From positions 1 through 6,734 of the forward strand of contig USCR01000128.1 in NCBI GenBank assembly GCA_900553295.1: a DNA stretch of 6,734 bases, given 5' to 3'. Of this stretch, positions 1 to 6,734 are shown piece after piece. How positions within the stretch are numbered: position 1 is the first letter of the stretch; each line of letters begins with the position of its first letter. The translations under genes and the position numbers were made by a program. This stretch comes from an uncultured Eubacteriales bacterium. GTDB lineage: Bacteria; Bacillota; Clostridia; Christensenellales; Aristaeellaceae. The notes beneath the pieces were generated by a model that did no database searches, was not told where the DNA came from, and saw only the letters and a program-made list of their open reading frames with translations.

Positions 1-6
1 AGGTTT

Positions 7-33
7 CCAAAGGGCGATCGGAAAGCCCTTTGG
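7..33. repeat. Perfect 9-bp inverted repeat downstream of metK
   Basis: CCAAAGGGC at 7-15 and GCCCTTTGG at 25-33 are perfect inverted copies around a 9-base loop. It lies about 95 bases past the metK stop, so it could end metK transcription. However, no T-run follows the stem on either strand, so it is not a standard intrinsic terminator. It may belong to whatever lies left of the window. Confidence 0.55.
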
Positions 34-34
34 T

Positions 35-50
35 CGCGCCCGCAGGCGCG
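35..50. repeat. GC-rich 6-bp hairpin next to the first inverted repeat
   Basis: CGCGCC (35-40) and GGCGCG (45-50) pair perfectly across a 4-base loop. It stands one base from the repeat at 7-33, so the two form a tandem hairpin pair. No T-tract follows on either strand. The rest of 51-128, between this hairpin and the metK stop, shows no gene or clear signal to me. Confidence 0.45.
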
Positions 51-128
51 AAACCCTTAGCCCTCGCGGGCACGCATTGCACAGCTTGCAAAAAACAACG
101 GTACAAAATGCTTTGCCAACGTCCTCCA

Positions 129-1310
129 TCAGCAGGACAGTTCCCGCTTGAGCGCGTCCACGTAATCCAGCCTTTCCCAGGGCAGATCCACGTCCGTGCG
201 GCCGAAGTGGCCGTAGGCAGCCGTCTGCCGGTAGATGGGCCGGCGGAGATCCAGCCGGGAGATGATGGCGTTGGGCCGCAGGTCAAAGAGCTTCTCCACC
301 GCCTGGGCCAGGCGCTCGTCGGAGACGATGCCGGTCCCCTTGGTATCCACCAGCAGGCTCACCGGATGGGCCACGCCGATGGCATAGGCCAGCTGCAGCT
401 CGCACTGACGGGCCAGGCCCGCGGCCACAATGTTCTTGCACACGTAGCGCGCGGCATAGGCGGCGCTGCGGTCCACCTTGGTGGGGTCCTTGCCGGAGAA
501 GGCGCCGCCGCCGTGGGGAGCGTAGCCGCCGTAGGTATCCACGATGATCTTGCGGCCGGTCAGTCCCGTGTCACCCGCCGGGCCGCCGATGACAAAGCGC
601 CCCGTGGGATTGACGAAATACTTGGTCTGCTCGTTGAGCAGCTCCGCGGGGATCACCGGGCGGATCACATGCTCCAGCATATCCTGGAAAATCTGCGTCT
701 GGGACACCTCGGGGCTGTGCTGGGTGGAGAGTACCACGGTGTCCACGGCCACGGGACGGCCGTCCTCGTAGCATACGGTGACCTGGCTCTTGCCGTCGGG
801 GCGCAGGTAGGGCAGCAGGCCCTCCTTGCGCACCTGGGCCAGGCGGCGGGTGAGCCGGTGGGCCAGGGCAATGGGCATGGGCATCAGCTCGGGGGTTTCG
901 TCGCAGGCGTAGCCGAACATCATGCCCTGGTCGCCCGCGCCGGTCTCGATGGCGTCCTTCCCTTGCCGGGATTCCAGGGCCGCGTTCACGCCCATGGCGA
1001 TGTCCGGGCTCTGCTCGTGGATGGCGGTCATCACCGCGCAGCTGTTGCCGTCAAAGCACATGTCCGCGGAGTTGTAGCCGATGTCCAGCACCACCTGCCG
1101 GACGATATCGGGGATGGACACATAGCCGCTGGTGGTAATTTCACCCATCACCGTCACCATGCCGGTGGTGGTAAAGGTTTCGCAGGCGACCCGGGCCATG
1201 GGGTCCTGGGCCAGGATGGCGTCCAGCACCGCGTCGGAAATCTGGTCGCACATTTTGTCGGGATGGCCTTCGGTAACGGATTCGGAGGTAAAGAGTCGCT
1301 TCATGGGCAT
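129..1310 (-). CDS. metK: S-adenosylmethionine synthetase
   Basis: Cytoplasmic enzyme that makes S-adenosylmethionine from methionine and ATP, releasing phosphate and pyrophosphate. The 393-residue product has the usual family length. Visible hallmarks are [11 protein letters not shown] near the N-terminus (GHPDK at 15-19), the signature [12 protein letters not shown] at 124-135, the glycine-rich [11 protein letters not shown] at 266-276, and the C-terminal GHFGR (367-371) and DLPWE (375-379). I chose the ATG at 1310 because AGGAG (1317-1321 on this strand) sits 6 bases before it. The ATG two codons later (1304) is 12 bases away and is the only serious alternative. The gene stands alone on this strand, and its leader carries a SAM-I riboswitch with a terminator, so expression should fall when SAM is abundant. 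Nothing is missing or broken. Confidence 0.98.
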   Translation of the reverse strand: MPMKRLFTSESVTEGHPDKMCDQISDAVLDAILAQDPMARVACETFTTTGMVTVMGEITTSGYVSIPDIVRQVVLDIGYNSADMCFDGNSCAVMTAIHEQSPDIAMGVNAALESRQGKDAIETGAGDQGMMFGYACDETPELMPMPIALAHRLTRRLAQVRKEGLLPYLRPDGKSQVTVCYEDGRPVAVDTVVLSTQHSPEVSQTQIFQDMLEHVIRPVIPAELLNEQTKYFVNPTGRFVIGGPAGDTGLTGRKIIVDTYGGYAPHGGGAFSGKDPTKVDRSAAYAARYVCKNIVAAGLARQCELQLAYAIGVAHPVSLLVDTKGTGIVSDERLAQAVEKLFDLRPNAIISRLDLRRPIYRQTAAYGHFGRTDVDLPWERLDYVDALKRELSC

Positions 1311-1316
1311 TTGCCG

Positions 1317-1321
1317 CTCCT
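1317..1321 (-). promoter_or_regulatory. Ribosome binding site of metK
   Basis: AGGAG on the minus strand lies 6 bases before the ATG at 1310. This spacing favours the start encoding MPMKRL over the internal ATG at 1304. The site lies about 50 bases past the riboswitch terminator, outside the stem, which fits control by transcription termination rather than by hiding the ribosome site. Confidence 0.75.
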
Positions 1322-1368
1322 TTCGTGGTCGTGGGACGGGAAACCGTCCGCCTTTGCATTTGAGCCGC

Positions 1369-1403
1369 AAAAAAACCGCCCGAGATGCACACGTCTCAGG
1401 CGG
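1369..1403 (-). terminator. Intrinsic terminator of the SAM-I riboswitch
   Basis: Read on the minus strand, CCGCCTGAGA (1403-1394) pairs with TCTCGGGCGG (1385-1376). This gives a 10-bp stem with one T-G wobble and an 8-base loop, followed at once by seven Ts (1375-1369). It begins 19 bases after the aptamer and lies before the metK ribosome site, the normal place for the expression platform of a transcriptional OFF switch. Confidence 0.93.
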
Positions 1404-1422
1404 GATCAATCACACTGATCGT

Positions 1423-1540
1423 CCTTATCTGTCAGCGCCGACCTTGCGGGGTGTGTGCCGCGCTGTGGGATTTGGCACCAAGCGCGCCGCGCCGGTTGCC
1501 GGGTTTCATCGGGCCCATCCCTCCACCACTCGTGATAAGG
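1423..1540 (-). promoter_or_regulatory. SAM-I riboswitch (S-box) aptamer
   Basis: This leader RNA binds S-adenosylmethionine and controls metK. The minus-strand sequence contains the conserved S-box core: GTGGAGGGA, then GGCCCGATGAAACCCGGCAA (within 1494-1516), then GGTGCCAAATCCC. The P1 helix is CCTTATC (1540-1534) with GATAAGG (1429-1423). The P4 helix is CAGCGC (1465-1460) with GCGCTG (1438-1433). P1 is followed by a strong terminator, so SAM binding should stabilise P1 and let the terminator form. A possible antiterminator pairs GATCA (1420-1416) with TGATC (1408-1404), extended by AGG from the 3' side of P1 to CCT in the terminator stem. That pairing is my inference and looks weak. Confidence 0.97.
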
Positions 1541-1561
1541 CTATTTACTTTTTGCAGATGC

Positions 1562-1590
1562 ATCCTACCATAGTTCCGGGCGTATGTCAA
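1562..1590 (-). promoter_or_regulatory. Promoter of metK
   Basis: On the minus strand there is a perfect -35 box TTGACA (1590-1585), a 17-bp spacer and the -10 box TAGGAT (1567-1562). The TG of an extended -10 element comes just before the -10 box (TGG-TAGGAT). Transcription should begin near 1553-1555, about 15 bases before the aptamer P1 helix, so the whole riboswitch lies in the transcript. Confidence 0.85.
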
Positions 1591-1668
1591 GGAAGGGGGC
1601 ACAAGAAAATTCTAAAGCCGTCCTCATGGATTTCTCATCTGCGCGGCTATGCAGCCCCCGCCCGGGTG

Positions 1669-1677
1669 TGGTATAAT
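1669..1677 (+). promoter_or_regulatory. Extended -10 promoter of the xpaC-telA operon
   Basis: TGG-TATAAT is a perfect extended -10 element, with the consensus hexamer at 1672-1677. No convincing -35 box lies 16-18 bp upstream, which is common for extended -10 promoters. Predicted start is near 1684, leaving a leader of about 135 bases before xpaC. It is divergent from the metK promoter, with about 80 bp between the two cores. Confidence 0.65.
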
Positions 1678-1747
1678 GACCAGGAAAACCATCGAATCCT
1701 GTGCCGGGGCGTTGGAACGGGAAAAGCGGGTTTTGGTCCCCTTTCCC

Positions 1748-1776
1748 TTGCGCCGCCGGCTTTGGCAAGCTATACT
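1748..1776 (+). promoter_or_regulatory. Possible second promoter nearer to xpaC
   Basis: TTGCGC (1748-1753) and TATACT (1771-1776) are exactly 17 bp apart. The -10 box matches 5 of 6 consensus positions but the -35 box only 3. It would start transcription near 1783, about 35 bases before the chosen xpaC start. It may be chance and is weaker than the element at 1669-1677. Confidence 0.35.
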
Positions 1777-1818
1777 GCATGCTGCACAGGCATGGTAAAA
1801 GGAGCGTTGAGGACGGCC

Positions 1819-2658
1819 GTGGCAAACAAGCAGAAAAACAAGCAGCAGATCAAGGGCCGCAAAGCGGGCTGGATCGCCTTTGGGGTAACGGCGCTGCTGT
1901 ACGCCGCCATCTTCCCCCTGTACCGCATTGGGGATTTTATTCTGGCGGCGGCGGTGGCCTTTTTGGTGGGCAAGGTGGTGTCCATCATGGGTTCCGGGCT
2001 GGACCTGACCACCCATAACCGGGAGGACCGGGAGCGGGAGGCCAAGCAGGTGGCGGAGCTGCCCCTTTCCGGGGACGACGCGGCGGACGCCATGATCTCC
2101 CGGGGGCAGGACATGCTCCATCAGATTCGCAGCGAGAACGACGCCATCCCCGATGAGGTGCTCTCCGGGCAGATGGACGAACTGGAGCACCTGTGCGTGC
2201 AGATCTTCAAAACCGTGGCGGAGAAGCCGGGCAAGGCCCCGCAGATCCGCAAATTCATGGATTATTACCTGCCCACCACCCTGAAAATGCTGGCCAGCTA
2301 CCGCACCATGAGCAACCGTGGCGTGTCCGTCAGCGACATGACCGAGGCGCGCTCCACGGTGATCCGCGGCATGGGCATGGTGCTCACCGCCTGCCAAAAG
2401 CAGCTGGATACCCTGTACAAGGACGACATCCTGGACGTGTCCACGGACATCGACGTACTGGAGCAGATGCTCAAGCGGGACGGCTTCACCGAGGGCGAGC
2501 TGAGCCAGCTGCGCCAGCGGGCCCAGGCGCCCGCCGCCCAGCAGCTGCCTGACGCGAACCCCCAGCCCCTGGACATCCCCCCCGCGTCATCTTCCGATGA
2601 CTTCGTATCCTTCTATAGCCGCAAGCCGGCGGACAGGCAGGACACATCCCGCCCATGA
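1819..2658 (+). CDS. xpaC: XpaC-family membrane protein
   Basis: The 279-residue product resembles the XpaC family, named for a Bacillus gene linked to hydrolysis of the dye substrate BCIP; its real molecular role is not established. It has a basic Lys/Gln-rich N-terminus, then two membrane segments at about 16-35 and 39-57, with the remaining ~220 residues probably cytoplasmic. The best family mark is RKFMDYYLPTTLKMLASYRT near 144-163. The C-terminal ~40 residues are Pro/Ala/Gln-rich and look disordered. I chose GTG at 1819 because GAGGA (1809-1813) lies 5 bases before it. An in-frame ATG at 1792 would add nine residues but has no good ribosome site. telA follows 21 bp later, the same pairing as xpaC-yaaN in Bacillus subtilis, so the two probably work together. 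Confidence 0.85.
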   Translation: MANKQKNKQQIKGRKAGWIAFGVTALLYAAIFPLYRIGDFILAAAVAFLVGKVVSIMGSGLDLTTHNREDREREAKQVAELPLSGDDAADAMISRGQDMLHQIRSENDAIPDEVLSGQMDELEHLCVQIFKTVAEKPGKAPQIRKFMDYYLPTTLKMLASYRTMSNRGVSVSDMTEARSTVIRGMGMVLTACQKQLDTLYKDDILDVSTDIDVLEQMLKRDGFTEGELSQLRQRAQAPAAQQLPDANPQPLDIPPASSSDDFVSFYSRKPADRQDTSRP

Positions 2659-2665
2659 GAAAAAT

Positions 2666-2672
2666 AAGGAGG
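2666..2672 (+). promoter_or_regulatory. Strong ribosome binding site of telA
   Basis: AAGGAGG lies 7 bases before the ATG at 2680. It is a near-complete anti-16S match and fixes the telA start. It sits inside the 21-bp gap after xpaC, so telA can be translated independently from the shared transcript. Confidence 0.85.
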
Positions 2673-2679
2673 CAGACCC

Positions 2680-3846
2680 ATGCTTGAATCCAACAAGACT
2701 CCCCAGCTTTCCCTGACCCCCGAGGTTGCCGACCCGCAGCTGGAGCAGGCGGTGGCGTCCATCCAGCAGCAGAGCGTACAGGCGCCCCCCGCCCAGGAAA
2801 AGGCGCCCCGCCTGGACGACAGCCAGCTCACCCCCGCCGAGCGCCAGGCCATTGACGAGTTTGAAAAGCAGCTGGACGTGAGCAACCCCGACCATGTGCT
2901 GCTCTTCGGCGCGGATGCCCAGAAGAAGATCGCCGATTTCTCCGACGCGGCCCTGGAGGCCGTCAAGACCCAGGACACCGGCGAGGTGGGCGAAATGCTG
3001 GTGAACCTGGTCACCGAGCTCAAGGGCTTTGAAAGCGACGCGGAGGAGCCCAAGGGCCTGCGCCGCCTGTTCTACAACGCCAACGCGCACATGGAGGGCA
3101 TGAAGGCCCGCTACACCAAGGTCAGCGGCAATGTGGAGAACATCGCCGCCTCCCTGGAGCAGTACCAGGTGCAGCTGCTCAAGGACGTGGCCATGTTCAA
3201 CCGTCTCTACCAGCAAAACGCCGATTACTTCCGGCAGCTGACGCTGTACATCATCGCCGGGGACGAGAAGCTGGAGCAGGTGCGGGAAGGGGAGCTCAAG
3301 GCGCTGCTGGACAAGGCGGAGGCCTCCGGGGACGCCATGGACGCGCAGAAGGCCAACGACCTGGCCGCCCAGTGCGACCGCTTTGAGAAAAAGCTCCACG
3401 ACCTGAAGCTCACCCGCCAGGTGTCCATGCAGATGGCCCCGCAGATTCGCCTTTTGCAGAACAACGACAGCCTACTGGTGGAGCGCATCCAGTCCACCCT
3501 GAGCAACACCCTGCCCCTGTGGAAAAGCCAGATGGTGCTGGCCCTGGGCCTGCACCACAGCCAGCAGGCCCTCAAGGCCCAGCAGGCCGTCACCGACATG
3601 ACCAACGAGCTCCTGCGCAAGAACGCCGAAACCCTGAAAATGGGCACCATCGAAACCGCCAAGGAAGCCGAGCGGGGCATTGTGGACATCGAAACCCTGG
3701 TGCAGACCAACCAGAGCCTCATCGACACCATCAACGAGGTCATGAAGATTCAGTCCGAGGGCCATGCCAAACGCATCGAGGCGGAAAAGACCCTCTACCA
3801 AATGGAGAACGAACTCAAGCGCCAGCTGCTGCAAACCAGGATGTAA
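2680..3846 (+). CDS. telA: TelA/KlaA/YaaN-family protein (toxic anion resistance family)
   Basis: The 388-residue product matches the usual length of the TelA family. It has no signal peptide or membrane segment and is rich in charged residues, Gln and Leu, as expected for a largely helical, coiled-coil cytoplasmic protein. The C-terminal stretch from about 325 (IETAKEAERGIVDIETLVQT) through the EGHAKRIEAEKTLYQMENEL region at about 363-382 is typical of the family. The first ~55 residues (Pro/Gln-rich) look flexible. The family is named from plasmid tellurite-resistance genes; chromosomal copies such as B. subtilis YaaN are connected to envelope stress and antimicrobial tolerance, and their mechanism is unsettled. 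Position right after xpaC suggests TelA acts at the membrane with that protein. Tellurite resistance itself should not be assumed here. Confidence 0.9.
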   Translation: MLESNKTPQLSLTPEVADPQLEQAVASIQQQSVQAPPAQEKAPRLDDSQLTPAERQAIDEFEKQLDVSNPDHVLLFGADAQKKIADFSDAALEAVKTQDTGEVGEMLVNLVTELKGFESDAEEPKGLRRLFYNANAHMEGMKARYTKVSGNVENIAASLEQYQVQLLKDVAMFNRLYQQNADYFRQLTLYIIAGDEKLEQVREGELKALLDKAEASGDAMDAQKANDLAAQCDRFEKKLHDLKLTRQVSMQMAPQIRLLQNNDSLLVERIQSTLSNTLPLWKSQMVLALGLHHSQQALKAQQAVTDMTNELLRKNAETLKMGTIETAKEAERGIVDIETLVQTNQSLIDTINEVMKIQSEGHAKRIEAEKTLYQMENELKRQLLQTRM

Positions 3847-3876
3847 GCGGCGCGGAGTATGGAGGATGGAGAAACC

Positions 3877-4422
3877 ATGGGAAAGAGAGCTTCCTCGGCG
3901 CTGTGCCTGGCGCTGACGGTGGCGCTGGTGCTGGCCGCGGTGGCCCTGGGCGCCTACCGCGGATGGAGCGGCGAGCGCAGGCAGGCCCTGGAAACCTTCA
4001 CGGAAAACACGGCCCTGCGCGACTACCTGGAGGAGCGGTCCATGGACGCGGCCAACCTGCGGGTGGTGGCGGCGCGCCACCTGGACCGGGAGGATGAGGA
4101 CCTGGCCGCGCTGACCCAGGTGCGGAAAACCCTCACCGACCCGGAGGCCACCGTGGAGGAGCTTGCCGCCGCGGACGCGGAGCTCACCCGCCTGGCCGCC
4201 CGCTTGCAGCAGGAGCTGCCCCAGCTGGCGAGCGTGCAGCAGTCCAGCCGGGACCAGGCCTATATCACCACGCTGACCCGCACGCTCCTGGCCGCCCAGA
4301 GCGTCACCGACAGCTACAACGCCCAGGTGGAGAGCTTCAACCGGCGGCTGGAGGCTTCCCTGACGGGTAAGCTGGCCCAGCTCCTGGGCGTGCAGCCGCT
4401 CACCGCCTATGAAACGCCGTAA
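3877..4422 (+). CDS. LemA-like membrane-anchored protein
   Basis: The 181-residue product has one N-terminal membrane segment (about residues 6-26, Ala/Leu/Val-rich) followed by a helical domain. The end of the protein (DSYNAQVESFNRRLEAS then a hydrophobic GKLAQLLGVQ and a terminal TAYETP) follows the LemA pattern of YN-x-x-V-x-x-F/YN, a short hydrophobic loop and an aromatic-acidic C-terminus. The N-terminal part of the soluble domain is divergent, so I call it LemA-like rather than LemA. LemA proteins are often encoded beside TPM-domain proteins, as here. Start: ATG at 3877 has GGAGGA 10 bases and GGAGA 4 bases upstream; an in-frame ATG at 3859 would add six charged residues and has no better site. 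It lies 30 bp after telA and 19 bp before the TPM gene. Molecular function is unknown. Confidence 0.75.
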   Translation: MGKRASSALCLALTVALVLAAVALGAYRGWSGERRQALETFTENTALRDYLEERSMDAANLRVVAARHLDREDEDLAALTQVRKTLTDPEATVEELAAADAELTRLAARLQQELPQLASVQQSSRDQAYITTLTRTLLAAQSVTDSYNAQVESFNRRLEASLTGKLAQLLGVQPLTAYETP

Positions 4423-4441
4423 GGAAGGGAGGAGGAAAGGC

Positions 4442-5251
4442 ATGCCTCGCATTTCGCTCAAGCGCCTGGTGGCGCTGTGTTTTGCCTGCCTGCTGTGCTG
4501 CGCCTCCGCCCTGGCGGAGCCCCGCTACCCGGAAAAAACCGGCGACGCCACCGACGCCGCCCTGCTCCTCTCCGCCCAGACCCTTTCGGACTGGGCGCAG
4601 CTGGCAGAAAACGTGAAGGATGAAACGGACGTGCGCCTCTACCTGGCCACGGTGGACTTCCTGGACGGGGCCACCCTGCCGGAGTACGGCGCGGGCCTGC
4701 GGGACAAGTGGGACCTGGGGAAAAAGGACTTGCTGCTGCTCATGGCCGCGGGGGAGGATACCTTCGGCTTCTTCGGCGGGGAATCGGTAAACGAGAAGTT
4801 CTCCGTCAGCGCCCAGGAAAAGCTGCTGAGCACGGCCTTCCAGGCCAAGTTCCTGGCTCAGGACTATGACGGGGCCCTGGCCTCCCTGGGGCCTGCCCTG
4901 GCCCGGGAACTGGGCAAGTGCTACGGGGAGACCATCTCCACCGCCGGGCTGTTTGGCCAGGCGCAGGAAGTGGAACAGCTCACCGCCCAGCAGTGGCTGG
5001 AGCGGCAGGTTGCCCAGGCCACCGCCGCGCCCCGGCAGGAATCCCTGCGGGACCGCGTCACCCAGGAGGACGAGGATTCCGGCATCAGCTTTGGCAAGGT
5101 GGTGCTCACGGTGTTCCTGCTCATGGTGATTTTCGGGGGCGATCGCCGGCGCCGCCGGGGCTGCGGATGCTCCGGGTGCGGCTGCGCGCCCTTCAGCTCC
5201 CTGCTGGCGGGGCTGGGCCTGTGGAAGCTGTGGGGGGACGACCGCCATTGA
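4442..5251 (+). CDS. TPM-domain protein with signal peptide and Cys-rich C-terminal tail
   Basis: The 269-residue product has a signal peptide (basic start, hydrophobic stretch, likely cleavage after ALA at 25). A TPM domain follows at about 35-165. TPM marks include the VDFLDGATLPEYG stretch, the WDLGKKDLLLLMAAGED turn and the FFGGESVNEKF segment. TPM (YgcG-like) domains act outside the membrane and have been linked to phosphatase activity and photosystem repair; bacterial roles are unclear. A second membrane segment starts near 218 (GKVVLTVFLLMVIF), followed by five arginines, then a CxCxxCxC cluster and a short hydrophobic end. The arginines suggest the tail faces the cytoplasm. The family tail is more usually Gly/Ser-rich, so the Cys cluster is odd. 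AGGAGG about 6 bases before ATG 4442 supports this start; an in-frame ATG at 4409 overlaps the LemA-like gene. The pairing LemA-like/TPM is common. Confidence 0.8.
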   Translation: MPRISLKRLVALCFACLLCCASALAEPRYPEKTGDATDAALLLSAQTLSDWAQLAENVKDETDVRLYLATVDFLDGATLPEYGAGLRDKWDLGKKDLLLLMAAGEDTFGFFGGESVNEKFSVSAQEKLLSTAFQAKFLAQDYDGALASLGPALARELGKCYGETISTAGLFGQAQEVEQLTAQQWLERQVAQATAAPRQESLRDRVTQEDEDSGISFGKVVLTVFLLMVIFGGDRRRRRGCGCSGCGCAPFSSLLAGLGLWKLWGDDRH

Positions 5252-5257
5252 CGGCTG

Positions 5258-5283
5258 ACCGGGTTGGAATCATTTGAACCGGT
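5258..5283. repeat. Small inverted repeat after the TPM gene
   Basis: ACCGGGTT (5258-5265) and AACCGGT (5277-5283) pair over 7 bp with one bulged G and an 11-base loop, starting 6 bases after the TPM stop. The position fits the end of the operon, but no T-run follows, so it is at best a weak or factor-dependent stop signal or an RNA-end protector. Confidence 0.35.
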
Positions 5284-5346
5284 GTCCCATTGCGCGGGCC
5301 TGCTGACCCTGAAGAAATGACTCTGAGACGGCGACGACGCCATGCG

Positions 5347-5387
5347 GGACGTCCTTTTCCTGCCCAAGCGGGAGGAAAAGGGCGTCC
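5347..5387. repeat. Long hairpin upstream of the coaE chimera
   Basis: The arm at 5347-5361 and the arm at 5373-5387 pair over 15 positions (14 Watson-Crick and one G-T). CCC (5363-5365) with GGG (5370-5372) extends the stem after a bulged G, leaving an AAGC loop. No T-tract follows directly; the nearest T-run is six Ts at 5415-5420, about 27 bases downstream. It could be a terminator variant, a leader structure for the next gene, or an interspersed palindromic element. Two weaker structures follow: GTTAT/ATAAC at 5394-5407 and TTGCA/TGCAA at 5419-5430. Confidence 0.6.
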
Positions 5388-5428
5388 TGATGCGTTATCT
5401 ATATAACCCGTCTGTTTTTTGCATTTGC

Positions 5429-5435
5429 AAGGAGG
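5429..5435 (+). promoter_or_regulatory. Strong ribosome binding site of the coaE chimera
   Basis: AAGGAGG lies 7 bases before the ATG at 5443 and sets the coaE start. Its first two bases lie inside the small TTGCA/TGCAA stem at 5419-5430, which could slightly limit access. No convincing promoter was found in 5252-5428. Confidence 0.8.
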
Positions 5436-5442
5436 GGAAACC

Positions 5443-5958
5443 ATGCTGGTACTGGGCTTGACGGGGGGCATTGCCTGCGGCAAGAGCAACGTGTCCTCCG
5501 CCCTGCGGGAGCTGGGGGCGGAGATTATCGACGGGGATGTGCTTTCCCGGGAGCTGACGGCCCCGGGGGGCGAGGCGCTGCCGGGCATCCGGGCCGCCTT
5601 TGGCCCGGGGGTGTTTCACCCCGACGGCACCCTGGACCGCCGGGCCCTGGGCGCGGCCATTTTCGGCGACGCGGAAAAGCGCGCCCGGCTGGACGCGCTG
5701 ATGCAGCCTATGATTTTGCGCCGCATCCGGGAGGAACTGGAGCGCCTGGAGCGGGCCGGGACGGAGATTGCCGTGCTGGACATGCCCCTGCTTTACGAGG
5801 TGGGGCTGGAGAAGCTGTGCCAGCGGGTCTGGTGCGTCACCCTGCCCCGGGAAACCCAGCTGGCCCGGCTCATGGAGCGGGACCACTTCACCCGGGAGGA
5901 GGCGGAAAGCCGCCTGCGCAGCCAGATGGACCCCGCGGAAAAGGCCCGCCGGGCGGCG
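5443..5958 (+). CDS. coaE: Dephospho-CoA kinase portion, lacking its C-terminal end
   Basis: CoaE phosphorylates the 3'-hydroxyl of dephospho-CoA, the last step of coenzyme A synthesis, in the cytoplasm. The ATP-binding P-loop [11 protein letters not shown] is at 5-15, the acidic IIDGD at 28-32 corresponds to the usual IDAD substrate region, DMPLLYE is at 113-119, and the lid segment with R and Q leading to [12 protein letters not shown] ends at 172. Family members normally run on to about 195-205 residues, with an I-D-N-S/G-type strand after this point; that end is replaced here by YqeK sequence. The nucleotide- and substrate-binding parts are all present, but loss of the last strand and helix would probably harm folding or activity. 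Neighbouring genes give no link to CoA synthesis. Confidence 0.93.
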
Positions 5959-6734
5959 ATCCTTCACGACTGCACCAAGTATTGGGACCTGGAGACTCAG
6001 GTGGCGGCCTGTGACAAGTATGGGATTGCGCTGGATGAATTGGAGCGGGTTTCGGTCAAGTTCCTCCACGCCAAGACCGGAGCTGCCCTGGCCAAGTATG
6101 TGTTTGGGGAGCCTGATGATGTCTACGACGCCATTTTCTGCCACACCACGGGCAAACCGGGGATGACCAAGCTGGACAAAGTGCTGTATCTGGCCGATTA
6201 TATGGAGCCCAGCCGGGCCTTTGACGGGGTGGAGGAGCTGCGCCGTCTGGTTTGGGAGGACTTGGACCAGGCTATGATTTTGGGGCTGGAGATGACCGTG
6301 GAAGAGGCCCTGGACTTCTTCCGGGATATCCCCAAGCTGGCGCGAAAGCTGCAGACCGTCTACGACGTGGGCCTGGGCTATGTGAAGGTGGGCCAGCCCG
6401 CCACCACCCTCTCCGGCGGCGAGGCCCAGCGGGTGAAGCTGGCCACCGAGCTCTCCAAGCGCTCCACCGGCCGCACCATCTATATCCTGGACGAGCCCAC
6501 CACCGGCCTGCATATCGCCGACGTGCACCGGCTTATCGACGTGCTCCAGCGCCTGGTGGACGGGGGCAACACCGTGGTGGTCATCGAGCACAACCTGGAT
6601 TTGATTAAAACCGCTGACCACATCATCGACCTGGGGCCCGAGGGGGGCAACCGGGGAGGCACTATTGTGGCCCAGGGCACCCCGGAGCAGGTGGCCCGGG
6701 TGGAAGGCTCCTACACCGGGCAGTATTTGCGGCC
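5443..6734 (+). CDS. Chimeric open reading frame CoaE - YqeK HD - UvrA C-terminus, open at the right edge
   Basis: One uninterrupted frame of 430 full codons starts at ATG 5443 behind a strong ribosome site and runs off the window with no stop. Three families follow each other without linkers: CoaE at 1-172, a YqeK-type HD domain at about 171-285 and the UvrA C-terminus at 284-430. I know of no natural protein with this order, and the three genes serve separate pathways (coenzyme A synthesis, dinucleoside polyphosphate breakdown, nucleotide excision repair). Each part is truncated at a seam. By hand count, A or T occurs at the third codon position in about 10% of the CoaE codons, 24% of the YqeK codons and 13% of the UvrA codons. 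The frame itself is certain; whether the molecule exists in a genome is doubtful. Misassembly or a short-homology deletion is the favoured reading. Confidence 0.6.
   Translation, partial: MLVLGLTGGIACGKSNVSSALRELGAEIIDGDVLSRELTAPGGEALPGIRAAFGPGVFHPDGTLDRRALGAAIFGDAEKRARLDALMQPMILRRIREELERLERAGTEIAVLDMPLLYEVGLEKLCQRVWCVTLPRETQLARLMERDHFTREEAESRLRSQMDPAEKARRAAILHDCTKYWDLETQVAACDKYGIALDELERVSVKFLHAKTGAALAKYVFGEPDDVYDAIFCHTTGKPGMTKLDKVLYLADYMEPSRAFDGVEELRRLVWEDLDQAMILGLEMTVEEALDFFRDIPKLARKLQTVYDVGLGYVKVGQPATTLSGGEAQRVKLATELSKRSTGRTIYILDEPTTGLHIADVHRLIDVLQRLVDGGNTVVVIEHNLDLIKTADHIIDLGPEGGNRGGTIVAQGTPEQVARVEGSYTGQYLR
5953..6297 (+). pseudogene. yqeK: YqeK-family HD domain fragment (Ap4A hydrolase family), N-terminus missing
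   Basis: YqeK proteins are HD-domain enzymes; the Bacillus member splits diadenosine tetraphosphate symmetrically. The fragment begins at the HD dyad itself: [10 protein letters not shown] (HD at 175-176 of the joint frame). It continues with [12 protein letters not shown] (His 209), [10 protein letters not shown] (His 234) and LADYMEPSR (Asp 252), then the [11 protein letters not shown] helix. About 55 residues normally precede the HD dyad and hold the first metal-binding His; these are absent, as is the C-terminal helix. It therefore should not bind its metal pair properly. A and T at third codon positions are about twice as frequent as in the flanking pieces, so it seems to come from another locus or even another genome. 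It has no start codon context of its own. Confidence 0.88.
6292..6734 (+). pseudogene. uvrA: UvrA C-terminal fragment (second ATPase half without Walker A)
   Basis: UvrA is the damage-sensing ATPase of nucleotide excision repair, normally about 940 residues with two ABC-type ATPase units. Only the last ~150 residues are present: [10 protein letters not shown], then the ARKLQT-x-x-DVGLGY helix, the ABC signature [12 protein letters not shown] (323-334 of the joint frame), Walker B and the following loop LDEPTTGLH (349-357), the His-loop stretch EHNLD (382-386) and IDLGPEGG near 395. The Walker A motif of the second unit, the zinc fingers and the whole first half are missing, so this piece cannot hydrolyse ATP alone. 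Conservation of the retained part is very high and shows no decay, which argues for a recent join or an artefact. The natural C-terminus of the family would come within roughly ten to twenty residues past the window edge. Confidence 0.93.

Overview
The window looks like chromosomal DNA from a GC-rich, low-G+C-lineage relative (Firmicutes, class Clostridia, possibly an Oscillospirales-type gut anaerobe). The evidence is a SAM-I riboswitch in front of metK, strong AGGAGG-type ribosome sites, and a xpaC-telA pair of the kind found in Firmicutes. The genus cannot be fixed from the sequence.

Left part, minus strand (1-1590): metK (S-adenosylmethionine synthetase) is read leftwards from a good sigma-A promoter (TTGACA, 17 bp, TGG-TAGGAT). 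Its leader carries a textbook SAM-I aptamer followed by an intrinsic terminator. This is feedback control: SAM, the product of MetK, should stop its own transcription. Two perfect inverted repeats lie downstream of metK.

Middle part, plus strand (1669-5251): four closely spaced genes run away from metK and look like one operon behind an extended -10 promoter. They encode an XpaC-family membrane protein, a TelA/YaaN-family coiled-coil protein, a small membrane-anchored LemA-like protein and a secreted or membrane-anchored TPM-domain protein with an unusual Cys-rich tail. All four families are linked to the cell envelope or to stress, but their biochemistry is poorly known.

Right part (5252-6734): a 191-bp spacer holds a long hairpin. 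Then comes the most striking object in the window: a single reading frame, open to the right edge, that joins most of CoaE (dephospho-CoA kinase), a truncated YqeK-type HD domain (Ap4A hydrolase family) and the C-terminal part of UvrA (excinuclease ATPase). These three are normally separate, unrelated genes. Each piece is well conserved, but each lacks parts needed for full function. Both seams fall where the flanking families share a residue pair (AA; MT), and the middle piece has visibly different third-codon-position use. A chimera formed by misassembly or by a short-homology rearrangement is more likely than a new three-domain enzyme, but the sequence alone cannot decide.
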